Of a DNA stretch of 64,000 bases, positions 50,765 through 60,408 are shown one piece after another. Numbering within the stretch: position 1 is the first letter of the stretch; each line of letters opens with the position of its first letter. The stretch comes from CAMDMI01 sp044379485 (GTDB lineage Bacteria > Bacteroidota > Bacteroidia > Cytophagales > Flexibacteraceae): positions 4,210-68,209 of the forward strand of contig JBIPOE010000013.1 in the NCBI GenBank assembly GCA_044379485.1. Reading direction: 5' to 3'. The notes beneath the pieces were generated by a model. That model was not told the DNA's origin. It saw nothing but the letters and a program-made list of their open reading frames with translations, and searched no databases. Made by a program: the position numbers and the translations under genes.

Positions 50765-51718
50765 CTATTTTCTGGATATGGATTTCTTTGCGGCGGCAAT
50801 TATACTTTTGGCATTTAACCCATATTTTTCCATCAGAGCTTCCGGTGTTCCACTTTCTCCAAAGCTATCATTTACACCAACCATTTCCAATGGTTTTGGA
50901 TAAAACCGACTCAACAATTGCGCAACACTGTCTCCCAAACCACCATTCAACTGATGTTCTTCTGCTGAAACTGCAGCACCTGTTTTTTTAACAGATTCCA
51001 GAATCATTTCCGCATCCAATGGCTTTATGGTGTGAATATTAATAACTTCTGCAAAAATCCCATCCGCTTCCAATTGCTCAGCTGCCAACAAAGCCTCCCA
51101 AACCAAATGGCCGGTGGCAAAAATAGAAACATCTTTTCCTGGACTTAATAAAAAACCTTTTCCAATTTCAAACTTTTGATTATCAGGAATAAATATCGGA
51201 ACTACAGGCCTTCCAAAACGTAAATAAACTGGTCCCTCCCAATCTGCTATGGCCAAGGTTGCGTGTTTGGTCTGGTTAAAATCACAAGGATTGATAACCG
51301 TCATGTGAGGCAACATTTTCATCATGCCTAAATCTTCCAATATTTGATGGGTTGCCCCATCCTCTCCTAATGTTAAACCAGCATGTGAAGCACAAATCTT
51401 AACATTTTTACCAGAGTAAGCCACCGATTGGCGAATCTGGTCATATACTCTTCCTGTTGAGAAGTTGGCAAAGGTTCCTGTAAATGGAATTTTACCCCCA
51501 ATAGTCATGCCGGCAGCCATACCAATCATATTGGCTTCGGCTATTCCAGTTTGAAAAAAACGCTCAGGATAAGCTTTTGCAAAATCTGTAAGCTTCAAAG
51601 AACCAGTAAGATCTGCACAAAGGGCAACTACATTTGGGTTTGAGGCTCCTAATTCCATCATTCCTACGCCAAAGCCAGAGCGTGTATCTTTTTTTCCAGT
51701 AACCGTATATTGCTGCAT
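50765..51718 (-). CDS. Transketolase, C-terminal subunit
   Basis: A 317-residue half-transketolase: pyrimidine-binding domain (about 1-180; TRSGFGVGMMELGASNPNVV, GIAEANMIGMAAGM, GATHQILEDLGMMK) and C-terminal domain (ISIFATGHLVWEALLAAE pattern, VINIHTIKPLDAEMI, VNDSFGESGTPEALM). It transfers two-carbon units between sugar phosphates. In this phylum transketolase is often split into N- and C-terminal genes. The N-terminal half is not in the window, so the partner is elsewhere. It ends 130 bases before the Lrp gene and starts 6 bases after UbiA. Confidence 0.92.
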   Translation of the reverse strand: MQQYTVTGKKDTRSGFGVGMMELGASNPNVVALCADLTGSLKLTDFAKAYPERFFQTGIAEANMIGMAAGMTIGGKIPFTGTFANFSTGRVYDQIRQSVAYSGKNVKICASHAGLTLGEDGATHQILEDLGMMKMLPHMTVINPCDFNQTKHATLAIADWEGPVYLRFGRPVVPIFIPDNQKFEIGKGFLLSPGKDVSIFATGHLVWEALLAAEQLEADGIFAEVINIHTIKPLDAEMILESVKKTGAAVSAEEHQLNGGLGDSVAQLLSRFYPKPLEMVGVNDSFGESGTPEALMEKYGLNAKSIIAAAKKSISRK

Positions 51719-51723
51719 AATTT

Positions 51724-52632
51724 CTAATTGGGCTGCAAAAGAAGGAAATTAGACCAAATGTTCAGGCAAATAATCAATAAAAAGCCAAAAGAAAGTCCGA
51801 TTGATGAAATCTTATTGAAGCGCATGGTGTGAAAAAAATCAGCATTTTCGGGGTTTAACCATGATTTGTTTGCCCAATTTCCAAAAAACACCAATGAAGG
51901 AATAGAGCATGAAAGGACCAACATTAGTGAAAATACAGACTGATAATGAAACAAACCCAAGGCCAGAATATTACTGCCAATAAACAAACAAACACCAGCC
52001 AAAATGAAGGTCCCTCTTATTCCCAATTTAGAAGAAATAGTGTGATCACCGCGTCTGGTATCTTCTTCATGTTGATAGATTTGTGTCATCGGGTAACTAC
52101 CAGCTAACAAAATTGTAGCAGCTAGTGGCCATATCCAGGTACTGAATTTCTCAAAATCTGGCAATTCGTTAAGGACTCCAGACCAAACCATTAAAACCGT
52201 CCATCCTCCCTGAAATAAAGCTACCACCAGCCAGGAGAGAATCGGAAATTTCTTTAATCTGATTTGGGGATTACTATATGCTTTTGACACTATCCAATAA
52301 ATAGCTACGAAATAGCCAAAAACAATTCCATGCATAAAGGAGATTATGATGGCCAAAAGGTCAAAGAATATTACCAATATTTGAAGTTGAATATTTGTCT
52401 TAGGCGGTTCTTCCAAACCGCCAACAGGTCCCTCATCTTTATCAATTAATGAATTGTAGCCGTTGCTGGCTGGATACAATAGAAAGTGTAAAACAAAGAA
52501 AACAAGAACAGTTGAAGATCCAGACCAATCCTCCTGTGGCAATACTGCCAGACTTAACCAGAAAACAGGCATCAAAAACAATGAAAACGGGATCCGCATA
52601 AGGGTCCAGGCATCTTTCCAGGGGTTGCTCAT
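51724..52632 (-). CDS. UbiA-family prenyltransferase
   Basis: A 302-residue polytopic membrane protein with about eight hydrophobic segments. The two aspartate-rich motifs are in NGYNSLIDKDEGP and YQHEEDTRRGDHTIS, as expected for prenyl diphosphate and Mg binding. Members attach prenyl chains to quinone or other aromatic rings. It could serve menaquinone synthesis (MenA role), given menD nearby, or another lipid. It does not carry enough of the MenA pattern for me to name it. The gene is followed at 6 bases by the transketolase subunit. Confidence 0.88.
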   Translation of the reverse strand: MSNPWKDAWTLMRIPFSLFLMPVFWLSLAVLPQEDWSGSSTVLVFFVLHFLLYPASNGYNSLIDKDEGPVGGLEEPPKTNIQLQILVIFFDLLAIIISFMHGIVFGYFVAIYWIVSKAYSNPQIRLKKFPILSWLVVALFQGGWTVLMVWSGVLNELPDFEKFSTWIWPLAATILLAGSYPMTQIYQHEEDTRRGDHTISSKLGIRGTFILAGVCLFIGSNILALGLFHYQSVFSLMLVLSCSIPSLVFFGNWANKSWLNPENADFFHTMRFNKISSIGLSFGFLLIICLNIWSNFLLLQPN

Positions 52633-52640
52633 AGGGTATA

Positions 52641-52665
52641 AAAAAAGCCACTTTAAGGTGGCTTT
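52641..52665 (-). terminator. Terminator of the choice-of-anchor L gene
   Basis: Read on the minus strand: AAAGCCAC-CTTAAA-GTGGCTTT followed by a T-run, 15 bases after the stop of the gene at 52680 and just ahead of the UbiA start. Confidence 0.85.
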
Positions 52666-52679
52666 CTTTTAGGTTTTAA

Positions 52680-55600
52680 CTACCGTTGAATGCTAAGCCA
52701 ACCTGCAGTTTTATAATTATATCGCTCTACTGAAAACTCAAAGAAGTAGGTTCCATCTTTAACCTCTTCTTTTAATTTGGAAGAATTAAGGCTGTTGTCA
52801 TAATTGTCATTCTCATATACCTTTTTTCCCCATCTGTTGAAAAGGACCAGCTTTCCGTTTTTGATCTCACGAAGAATTTTTCCATTTTCATCCCTGGCAG
52901 TAATAAGGAAGACAGAATTCAGATCATCATTATTGTCTGTTACAAGAGTTGGAATAAAGACAGTTCCCAATGGTTCAACCTTGAAGGTACTTGCCTTGGT
53001 ATCACTGCATGTTTTTGATCCTTCATTGTATGATATGGTTACTTCAGATTTGTAGTCGCCACCTCTTGTTATAACTACATTTGGATTTGTACCCAACAAG
53101 GTTGTATCCCAATTGGTAGTTTCATTTTTCAACTTCCAGATTCTATTGTAGGTCAATGGCGTAAAATTACTTGAGAATTGAACTGGCACATTGGTTAAGC
53201 CATCATTAAGTATTTTAAATGAATTTTCAGCAGAAATTGAATCTGCAACTGTTAGAACAATGGTATCTTTTACCAAGCCTGTGGCATTATAACATGCATT
53301 GGTTCCAGTTAATACATAAAAACCTGAGGCCTTTGCCTGAATTTTTGTATCAGCTGTTTTTGGGTCTTTGAATTTCAGATCCGAACTCGTCCATGAAAAA
53401 TCTGTCCCATTCGCATTTCCAAGAACAATAGGAGCCATTGTATATTCAGTTCCGTAACATAAAGTATCAAAAGGTAGAAGCTCAAATCTTTGCTGGTAAA
53501 TTACGCTAATATTGCTTGAATCAATAGATACACCTCCTGCAAAACATTTGCTTTTGCCTGTAACCACATAAATTGCATTTTTTAAAGGATTTATGGTAAG
53601 CTGAGCGCCAATGGAATCTATAATATTTTGATCTACATTTCTTTTTGTCCTCCATGAATATAAAACATCAGTTAATTCCGTAGGTGGATCTTGTTTAATT
53701 ACCAAGGATTCGCCACAAGTAATTGTATCAAAAGGAGTTAAGCTAAGATCGGGAAAATAAATCACCTTTATTTGTATAGAATCCATAGAAAAACCACCCG
53801 CAAGACATGAACTTTCCCCCTTGAGAACATAAGTTGCATCAAGCGTTGGATTAATTGAAATTTCGGAACTTGTTTTCCCTAACAATTGAACATCAGATGG
53901 AAGCGGAAATGAACTCCAACTGAATTTGGTATCCACAGTATCTTCCACAGAAATAGGTTTGATTACCAAAGGTGCTCCACATTTTATTGTATCAAAATCT
54001 TTGAGCTTAAAACTTGGAATTTGCCTGATGGAAACTAAAACCGAATCGATCTTTTTACACCCAAGTGAATTTCTGGCTGTTACAACATAATACTGGCCTA
54101 AATTATGATTTTTAATTTTAAGTACTCTATCGGTGTAAATTGCCGGAGGTTCGATTGTATTTTCTGATAAGATTGTTCTCCATAAGTATGTCCATGTAGG
54201 ATCTGCAGTAGGCGGATTTGCAATTACCTGAATACTTTTTTCCTTACAAACCTTAAAATCAGGACTTGAGGAACTGAATTGAAGAGTTGGTGCATTTTCA
54301 ACACTCACAACAACAGTATCATTTGTGACACATCCACTTAAAGAATCAATTACATAGACAATATAGGTCTTGGTAGTATCATTACTAGCTTTTGGCCTTG
54401 GACAATTATCACAAGACAAGAATTGGGAAACAATAGTATCTCCGTTAGCAGTAAGCTCCCTCCACCTATATCTATCTGTAAGAACCGGAATAGAAACTGG
54501 CCTTAAGGTAGTGTCTGAAAACTGACATACTTTTTTATCCGGACCTGCATTATAAAGAAATCTCTTGCGGATTAGCATGGTAGAAGAATCACCACAAAAA
54601 TTCGGTAGACCGTTAAAATAAGGTAGAATAGAATTCAAAAATTTAAGTATGACTGATTTTTGCTCAACAGTCTGCCATGTTGGGCCATCTGTTCCAACAA
54701 TTGTAAGGGTATCAGCAGACTCTCCAGGTTCCAAAACTACGCTATCAATCAAAGGTACCAGAGTTCCATTTGCTAGTCTTTGGTTGTAATCCACACCATT
54801 TACTGCAGTACCTGCAATAAGATATTTGGCAACAATCCTATCTGCAACATCTCCACCATCTCTTTTAACGATAAAAGTTCCTGGATTGCAATTGATAATA
54901 CTGTAAGGAAATCTTGTTGAATATACCGAAGAAGCTGAAGTAGTTAGTCCTGAGCGCAAAGAACCTTTTTCAATGAAAACACCAGAGTCCCAGCTTCCAT
55001 CTTGAACATCCGCAATCGTTAAAGTAAGCGTGTAGGTTTGGCAAGGAACCACCTTTACTGCTGCTGTAAGAACAGTTGTCAAACCATTAAATTTCAATCT
55101 TTGAAAAATAAATGGATTCACATTATCAAGTTGGGTATTGTCAATATAGGCCGCAGTTCCTTCAGCAGTAATAGTACAATTGCCATTTGGATCAGGATCC
55201 GTTCCATCATTCACAGTATTAATCGCAACTGGCAAATCAGTCCCAGGGATAATGGCTAAATTTTTTGTAGAAGGGAAATCTGGAGAAAGTGACTGATCGC
55301 CTACAATCCCTGGGCCGGAAATGAAAAATCCAAAAATGTCGTTGAAATTAGAACAAACAAATGTATTGTATTCTTCAGAGGCAAAAACATAGTTAAATTT
55401 AATAGAATCGGCAGATGGAATAACATCAAATTGTATAGTTGCTACATCCCTTGTTCTTAATACTGTAGTTCCCGGTTGAAAAGAAAGAACTGAATTTAAC
55501 ATTTGCCTACCTTCGGGACAAGCATTTATTCCTGTGGTTGTATCCAAATTTGCAATTGGGTTACTCATAGTAGGACTATTGTCATTTGTACCCGCTATTT

Positions 55601-55901
55601 GGGTTGCGTTTCCAGTTACCATCACTAAACCCGCTTTTATCCCACCCATTAAAGCTGCCGGAGCCTTAAAGGTGCCTATGGCTGTTGAAGTTTGCTTAAG
55701 ATTTGATTTGATATTTTGAACCTTGATACCTGTTCCAACCAGCTGTTTTACCAACGAATCTATTAAGGGATTTGTAATTGCATTTACAGGCTTAACAACA
55801 AGTTGATCTTGGGCATGCGCAATATTTTCACTAAAAAAGAAAATAATTACAAATCCCAAAAGATACAATCCTTTGATTTTTAGACAGTTGATGTATTTCA
55901 T
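52680..55901 (-). CDS. Choice-of-anchor L protein with T9SS type B (gliding-associated) tail
   Basis: A 1073-residue exported protein. Signal peptide about 1-30 (ends IAHAQ). Residues about 35-330 are the choice-of-anchor L domain (VGTGIKVQNIKSN, ASEEYNTFVCSNFNDIFGFF, TDPDPNGNCT). A DUF/Calx-like region follows, then several repeated domains of about 95 residues with the pattern PFDTITCGESLVIK / SWSSFPLP. The C-terminal 90 residues (VFIPTLVTDNNDDLNSVF, LFNRWGKKVYENDNYDN, GTYFFEFSVE) are a T9SS type B / gliding motility-associated domain, which sends proteins through the outer membrane. It is probably displayed on the cell surface. A decayed relative lies at 13.1-14.25 kb. Confidence 0.92.
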   Translation of the reverse strand: MKYINCLKIKGLYLLGFVIIFFFSENIAHAQDQLVVKPVNAITNPLIDSLVKQLVGTGIKVQNIKSNLKQTSTAIGTFKAPAALMGGIKAGLVMVTGNATQIAGTNDNSPTMSNPIANLDTTTGINACPEGRQMLNSVLSFQPGTTVLRTRDVATIQFDVIPSADSIKFNYVFASEEYNTFVCSNFNDIFGFFISGPGIVGDQSLSPDFPSTKNLAIIPGTDLPVAINTVNDGTDPDPNGNCTITAEGTAAYIDNTQLDNVNPFIFQRLKFNGLTTVLTAAVKVVPCQTYTLTLTIADVQDGSWDSGVFIEKGSLRSGLTTSASSVYSTRFPYSIINCNPGTFIVKRDGGDVADRIVAKYLIAGTAVNGVDYNQRLANGTLVPLIDSVVLEPGESADTLTIVGTDGPTWQTVEQKSVILKFLNSILPYFNGLPNFCGDSSTMLIRKRFLYNAGPDKKVCQFSDTTLRPVSIPVLTDRYRWRELTANGDTIVSQFLSCDNCPRPKASNDTTKTYIVYVIDSLSGCVTNDTVVVSVENAPTLQFSSSSPDFKVCKEKSIQVIANPPTADPTWTYLWRTILSENTIEPPAIYTDRVLKIKNHNLGQYYVVTARNSLGCKKIDSVLVSIRQIPSFKLKDFDTIKCGAPLVIKPISVEDTVDTKFSWSSFPLPSDVQLLGKTSSEISINPTLDATYVLKGESSCLAGGFSMDSIQIKVIYFPDLSLTPFDTITCGESLVIKQDPPTELTDVLYSWRTKRNVDQNIIDSIGAQLTINPLKNAIYVVTGKSKCFAGGVSIDSSNISVIYQQRFELLPFDTLCYGTEYTMAPIVLGNANGTDFSWTSSDLKFKDPKTADTKIQAKASGFYVLTGTNACYNATGLVKDTIVLTVADSISAENSFKILNDGLTNVPVQFSSNFTPLTYNRIWKLKNETTNWDTTLLGTNPNVVITRGGDYKSEVTISYNEGSKTCSDTKASTFKVEPLGTVFIPTLVTDNNDDLNSVFLITARDENGKILREIKNGKLVLFNRWGKKVYENDNYDNSLNSSKLKEEVKDGTYFFEFSVERYNYKTAGWLSIQR

Positions 55902-56001
55902 CTAAATTTTTTTAAATTATTATGCCTCAAAACAACAAAATAATCTTTTGCAAATCTCAATTTTGCGCCAAGATTTTATAAAAATTCGATAAAAACCATA
56001 C

Positions 56002-58053
56002 ATGAACTTTGCTCAACCTGGCTTCTTATGGGCGTTAACAGCTCTTGCAATTCCAGTGTTAATCCATCTTTTCAACTTCCAAAAAACAGAAAAAATTATT
56101 TTTGCTAACACAAGGATTTTAAATGAAGTAATTCAACAAACTCAGAAGTCAAGGCAGTTAAAAAACTGGTTGTTACTCATGGTCAGAATGTTGGCCTTTA
56201 CATTTTTAATTTTTGCCTTTGCCCAGCCTCAATTTCAAAGTCAGGAGGCAAAAAATGCAAGTAAATCTCTGACCCAATCGGTAGTTTATGTTGATAATTC
56301 TGTTTCCATGTTTGCAGCAAAAGATGGAAAATCAGCATTTGATATTGCAATTGCGACTGCCAAAACAATTCCTAACCGATTTTCTCAAAAAGGTTGGTTT
56401 CAATTGCTTACCAATTCATTTGAAACCAAACACACCTGGACCTCCCCTTCCGGATTTCAGGATCAATTAACAGATGCCAGTAATCCTTCCCAAACAAGAA
56501 ATTTCCAAACCATATTAAATAGAATTGAAAGACAACAGAATAGCCAGAATCTAGGGGAGCAAAAACCTGGTTTTATCATTTCTGATTTCCAAAAATCAAA
56601 TATTGGACCTTTAGAAAAACTCAGGTTTGATTCCACAAAAACAACAAATCTGGTCATAGTAAAACATGAGGACCAATCCAATATATGGGTTGATTCGGTT
56701 TGGTTGCCCAGGCCAATATCCTTACGGCTCGAAAGTCAGGAGGTTAAGGTGAAGCTCTTGAGGACTGGACTTCCTTTAAAACGAAAAGTCAACATTCAAT
56801 TGTATGCAGATGGGAATTTGATTTCAGGAAAAATAGTAGATCCAGGTGAGCAAAATGCAATTGAGGTAAGTCTTCCTTTTAGAATAAAAGCTAGGGAATT
56901 AAAGCAATGCACGCTTACAACTGACGATCCTGAAATTACCTTTGATAACAGTTTCTATTTTAAACTTCAGGCACCTCCACCATCCTTTGTTTATTTAATT
57001 TCGGAAATAAAAAATCAATTTCTTTCTACAGCTTTTAGCAACAAAGACTTGTTTCAAAAGCTAGAAAACACCTATAGCACAATAGATTACAAAAAACTAA
57101 AAGAGTCAGACCTGATTATCCTAAACGAACCAAAAGTTTTTGACGATGCATTGCTGGAAGCGTGTATTCAAAAGGTGGAGGAAGGGAAATCTGTATTGAT
57201 ATTTGCGGGGAAGGAGTCTGGGGAGTTGCAGAAAAAGTTGAGTCTTCAAAGATTTGAGTTGAATTCAAATAACATCATTCAAAAACCACAGGATTGGTTG
57301 GTAAAGCTTCCTGAAAAGAGCAATTTGTTTTTTGCAGCAGCATTTAGGGAAATTTCACAGTCAACGCTTAAACCATTTTCTAATCCATATATATTTCTTA
57401 AAAGTGGGTCAACATTATTAAGTTATGAGAATGGAAATCCATATTTAAGCCAAGCCAGTTGGGGGAATGGAAACCTATTTTTTGTTTCAGGTCCTTTAAA
57501 CGATGGAGAAAGTAGTGTTCAAAAACATCCGCTCATCATTCCTATGTTGTATAATATTGTAAGCAAAAGTCAGATTGGTTCAGAAAATACTATGTTTGGC
57601 AGAATCTCACAATCAAGTCTTTCTGTTGTTCCGGATTCTATTTTTCAATGGGGCGAAAAAGGCCTGAACCTTGAAAAGGGTGAAATTAAAATTAAGACCT
57701 CGGCCAGAAAAAAAGGAAGTTCAATTTTGGTTGACTTGCCAATTGAATCATTAAGTCCCGGGTTTTGGAACATTGTCTCAGAAACTCAAAAATTGGGTGT
57801 TTTGGCATTAAACCAGGACAAACAGGAATCAGAAATTGAATATTATTCGGAGGATGAAATGAAGGCAGCTTTTTCAAAAATGCCTTGGATTTCAATAAGT
57901 TCAATTGAAGAAAACGAATCGGTATCACATGCCAAAATAGGAGAAACTGAATCTATTGCCCTTTGGAAGTATTTTATTTTAGCAGGTTTGCTGATGTTTG
58001 CACTTGAAATGCTGATAGCAAAAAAAGGAAATAGCACCACAAAATCCATATGA
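56002..58053 (+). CDS. BatA-domain membrane protein
   Basis: A 683-residue protein. It starts with the BatA N-terminal domain (MNFAQPGFLWALTALAIPVL, LNEVIQQTQKSRQLKNWLLL, then membrane segment LMVRMLAFTFLIFAFAQPQF). A von Willebrand A-like region (SVVYVDNSVSMFAAKDGKS) follows, then a long periplasmic part, and a last membrane helix near 655-675. BatA proteins belong to the Bat aerotolerance group of membrane VWA proteins. Its stop overlaps the next ORF by 4 bases (ATGA). It heads an operon of five genes. Confidence 0.9.
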   Translation: MNFAQPGFLWALTALAIPVLIHLFNFQKTEKIIFANTRILNEVIQQTQKSRQLKNWLLLMVRMLAFTFLIFAFAQPQFQSQEAKNASKSLTQSVVYVDNSVSMFAAKDGKSAFDIAIATAKTIPNRFSQKGWFQLLTNSFETKHTWTSPSGFQDQLTDASNPSQTRNFQTILNRIERQQNSQNLGEQKPGFIISDFQKSNIGPLEKLRFDSTKTTNLVIVKHEDQSNIWVDSVWLPRPISLRLESQEVKVKLLRTGLPLKRKVNIQLYADGNLISGKIVDPGEQNAIEVSLPFRIKARELKQCTLTTDDPEITFDNSFYFKLQAPPPSFVYLISEIKNQFLSTAFSNKDLFQKLENTYSTIDYKKLKESDLIILNEPKVFDDALLEACIQKVEEGKSVLIFAGKESGELQKKLSLQRFELNSNNIIQKPQDWLVKLPEKSNLFFAAAFREISQSTLKPFSNPYIFLKSGSTLLSYENGNPYLSQASWGNGNLFFVSGPLNDGESSVQKHPLIIPMLYNIVSKSQIGSENTMFGRISQSSLSVVPDSIFQWGEKGLNLEKGEIKIKTSARKKGSSILVDLPIESLSPGFWNIVSETQKLGVLALNQDKQESEIEYYSEDEMKAAFSKMPWISISSIEENESVSHAKIGETESIALWKYFILAGLLMFALEMLIAKKGNSTTKSI

Positions 58054-59333
58054 ACTTATTCATAAACAATATTTTATGGATAAATCCAGGCGATCCTGAA
58101 AGTGGAAAATACTTATCAATCCGAATAAAAGATGGGTTGGTTTTAGAATTTGACGCGGATTTAAAACCAAAAGAAAAAGAGCATTTTATTGAAGGCAACG
58201 GCTATTGTTGCTCACCAGGCTGGATAGATTTAGTTTGCCGGAATGGGGCACCAGGGAGGCCTCAAAATGAAAGTTTGGAAACATTAGCAAATGCTTCAGC
58301 ATCTGGTGGTTTCACCAAGATCATGCTTCAACCTGATACCAGGCCAGTAATTGATACTATTGAATCTGTTTCATTCTTTAAAAATTTCGAAACTATAAAT
58401 GGGGTTAATTTTTTAGTTTCTGCTGCTGCCACTCAAAATCTGGAAGGAAAAAAAATGGCGGAAATTCTCAGATTAAACAAACAAGGTGCAGATTCATTCT
58501 CCTTGGTTCAAAGTTTAACTGATTCTGGTTTTTTTGGCAGATTGCTTCAATACATCCAACATAGTGAAAAAGTTCTGATTGACCAGCCTTCAGATTATTA
58601 TCTCTCAAAAAATGGTCAAATAAATGAGGGATTGGTTAGCGACAGAAGAGGTCTGTCAGGAGTTCCAGAGGAAGCAGAACTAATTGTGGTTGACAGAAAT
58701 ATCAAAATGCTAAAGTATGCTGGTGGAAAACTCCATTTAAGCTGTATTTCCACAAGTGAATCTATTACAAAAATTGATGAGGCTAAGAATACTGGTTTAA
58801 ATATTTCCTGCAGTATAGCGGCTAATCAACTGGCTTTCAACGAAGAAGAACTAGACCAATTTGATACACTTCACAAGGTTTGGCCACCCTACCGAACCGA
58901 AGAAAATAGAAAGAAAATCAAAAAAGCCTTGATGGAAGGTAAAATTGATGCCGTGGTTTCCAATCATTCTCCGTGGCACTATGACTTTAAGGATATTGAA
59001 TTCGAAAATGCAGAATTCGGAATTTCATCCCTTGAAACCACTTTTTGTAATCTGGTTCAGTTTGGGGAAATAACTGATCCGAGAGCCGTTGTTCAATTGT
59101 TATATTCTGGCCCTTCAAAAATACTGGATAGAAAAATTAAAATGTTGCTAATTGGTTCTAAAGCTGACTTTACACTATTTTCAGTTAATGCAAACACAAA
59201 TTTTGAAAGGGAAACCTGGCAATCAAAATCAAAAAATAGTCCATTTGTAGGAAAGAAACTGAAAGGCAAAATTTTAGGTATCATTACTGAAAAAGGATTT
59301 TTTGGAAATAAACACGAAGGATCAAAAAACTAA
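58050..59333 (+). CDS. Catalytically inactive dihydroorotase homologue
   Basis: A 427-residue amidohydrolase-fold protein by overall pattern: composite beta strands at the ends (about 1-50 and 380-427), TIM-barrel segments ASASGGFTKIMLQPDTRPV, ETTFCNLVQ and SGPSKILD. The catalytic residues of dihydroorotase are missing: the position of the HxH motif (usually DxHVHLREPG) reads DLVCRNGAPG (V62, R64), and the later DHAPH is NHSPW (N305). This matches the non-catalytic dihydroorotase-like proteins that can act as structural partners of aspartate transcarbamoylase. Annotation as active PyrC would be wrong. It overlaps the BatA gene by 4 bases. Confidence 0.85.
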   Translation: MNLFINNILWINPGDPESGKYLSIRIKDGLVLEFDADLKPKEKEHFIEGNGYCCSPGWIDLVCRNGAPGRPQNESLETLANASASGGFTKIMLQPDTRPVIDTIESVSFFKNFETINGVNFLVSAAATQNLEGKKMAEILRLNKQGADSFSLVQSLTDSGFFGRLLQYIQHSEKVLIDQPSDYYLSKNGQINEGLVSDRRGLSGVPEEAELIVVDRNIKMLKYAGGKLHLSCISTSESITKIDEAKNTGLNISCSIAANQLAFNEEELDQFDTLHKVWPPYRTEENRKKIKKALMEGKIDAVVSNHSPWHYDFKDIEFENAEFGISSLETTFCNLVQFGEITDPRAVVQLLYSGPSKILDRKIKMLLIGSKADFTLFSVNANTNFERETWQSKSKNSPFVGKKLKGKILGIITEKGFFGNKHEGSKN

Positions 59334-59335
59334 AA

Positions 59336-59848
59336 ATGATATCCATAAAATATTTCAAAATAGGTTTGATTGGAGCTATTATTAGTGGAATTGGAACTTC
59401 ACTTTTCTTTTATTTCACCTTTTATAATGGCCTGATTCCACCTGTTGTCCGTTTTTTTGATGCATGGATTCCTGCTGTGATTATTTTTTTCCACTTATTG
59501 CTTATAAGATCCTATAGAGAAAAAACCGAACCTTTTCACTTTTGGGAAGCTTTAATTCTTGGCAATTTTATTTGTTGTGTAAGTGGCCTAATCTCGGGTC
59601 TGTTAATATGGCAAATTTCAGAATTGGACCCAAACTCCTTTCACAATTTCCTGAATTCCAGCATAAAGTATTTAAGAATTACGGAAGAAAATGCACCGGA
59701 AAACCTAAAAATGAAAAACCTTAATTTAGTGATTGAAGAAATAAAAAATACGGACCCTGGATTTATGGTTTGGGATGAAGTAAAGAAAAAAGTAATGTAT
59801 TCCTTTATATTAGCACCTCTTTTGGGCATGATTCTCAGAAGGAAATAG
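59336..59848 (+). CDS. DUF4199 membrane protein 1
   Basis: A 170-residue protein with four hydrophobic segments (about 9-30, 40-57, 72-92, 150-168) and the DUF4199 arrangement of two helix pairs around a soluble central stretch (HNFLNSSIKYLRITEENAPE). The family is found mainly in Bacteroidota and its function is unknown. It starts 2 bases after the dihydroorotase-like gene and is followed 14 bases later by a second DUF4199 gene. Confidence 0.83.
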   Translation: MISIKYFKIGLIGAIISGIGTSLFFYFTFYNGLIPPVVRFFDAWIPAVIIFFHLLLIRSYREKTEPFHFWEALILGNFICCVSGLISGLLIWQISELDPNSFHNFLNSSIKYLRITEENAPENLKMKNLNLVIEEIKNTDPGFMVWDEVKKKVMYSFILAPLLGMILRRK

Positions 59849-59862
59849 TTGATTTGCACCCG

Positions 59863-60375
59863 ATGAATAATTTGCGATTAAAAACAGGCCTTCAATTTGG
59901 GGCCATAACCAGTGGCTTAAATATTTTGATTGGCCTGGCACTACTTCTGATGGGCCTGGTTGATTACTCCGGCGGCTCAAGTGGCTGGGTAACTTTTCTT
60001 ATCTTGATTATGGGCATTTACCTGGCCGCAAACCATTTCAAAAGTAAAAATGAAGGTTATATGTCTGCAAATGACCTAATTGTTACCAGCTTATGGTTGG
60101 GTTTGATTACTGGTGTAATTAGTGGGATTTACGCCATTGTATATATGCAAATAGATCCAACAATGATGGAAAAAGCCCGAAATATTGCTGAAGCCCGGAT
60201 GGAAGAACAAGGTTCAAGTGAAGAGCAAATTGAAATGGCCATGTCGATGATGGACAAATTTATGACACCCGGCTTTTTGCTGGGAATGAGTATTTTAATG
60301 AACACAATTTTCGGATTGGTAATTGGAACTATTTTAAGTTTTTTCCTAAAAAAGGACAAACCAATTTTTGACTAA
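59863..60375 (+). CDS. DUF4199 membrane protein 2
   Basis: A 170-residue protein from the ATG at 59863 (an in-frame TTG lies 9 bases upstream). The DUF4199 pattern is clearer than in its neighbour: LRLKTGLQFGAITSGLNI, WVTFLILIMGIYLAANHF, LIVTSLWLGLITGVISGIYA, a soluble acidic stretch EQGSSEEQIEMAMSMM and a last helix pair (LLGMSILMNTIFGLVIGTI). It is a tandem paralogue of the preceding gene. The unit continues into a glycosyltransferase 33 bases on. Confidence 0.88.
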   Translation: MNNLRLKTGLQFGAITSGLNILIGLALLLMGLVDYSGGSSGWVTFLILIMGIYLAANHFKSKNEGYMSANDLIVTSLWLGLITGVISGIYAIVYMQIDPTMMEKARNIAEARMEEQGSSEEQIEMAMSMMDKFMTPGFLLGMSILMNTIFGLVIGTILSFFLKKDKPIFD

Positions 60376-60408
60376 AAAAAACTATAACTTCAAGAAAATC
60401 ATAATATT

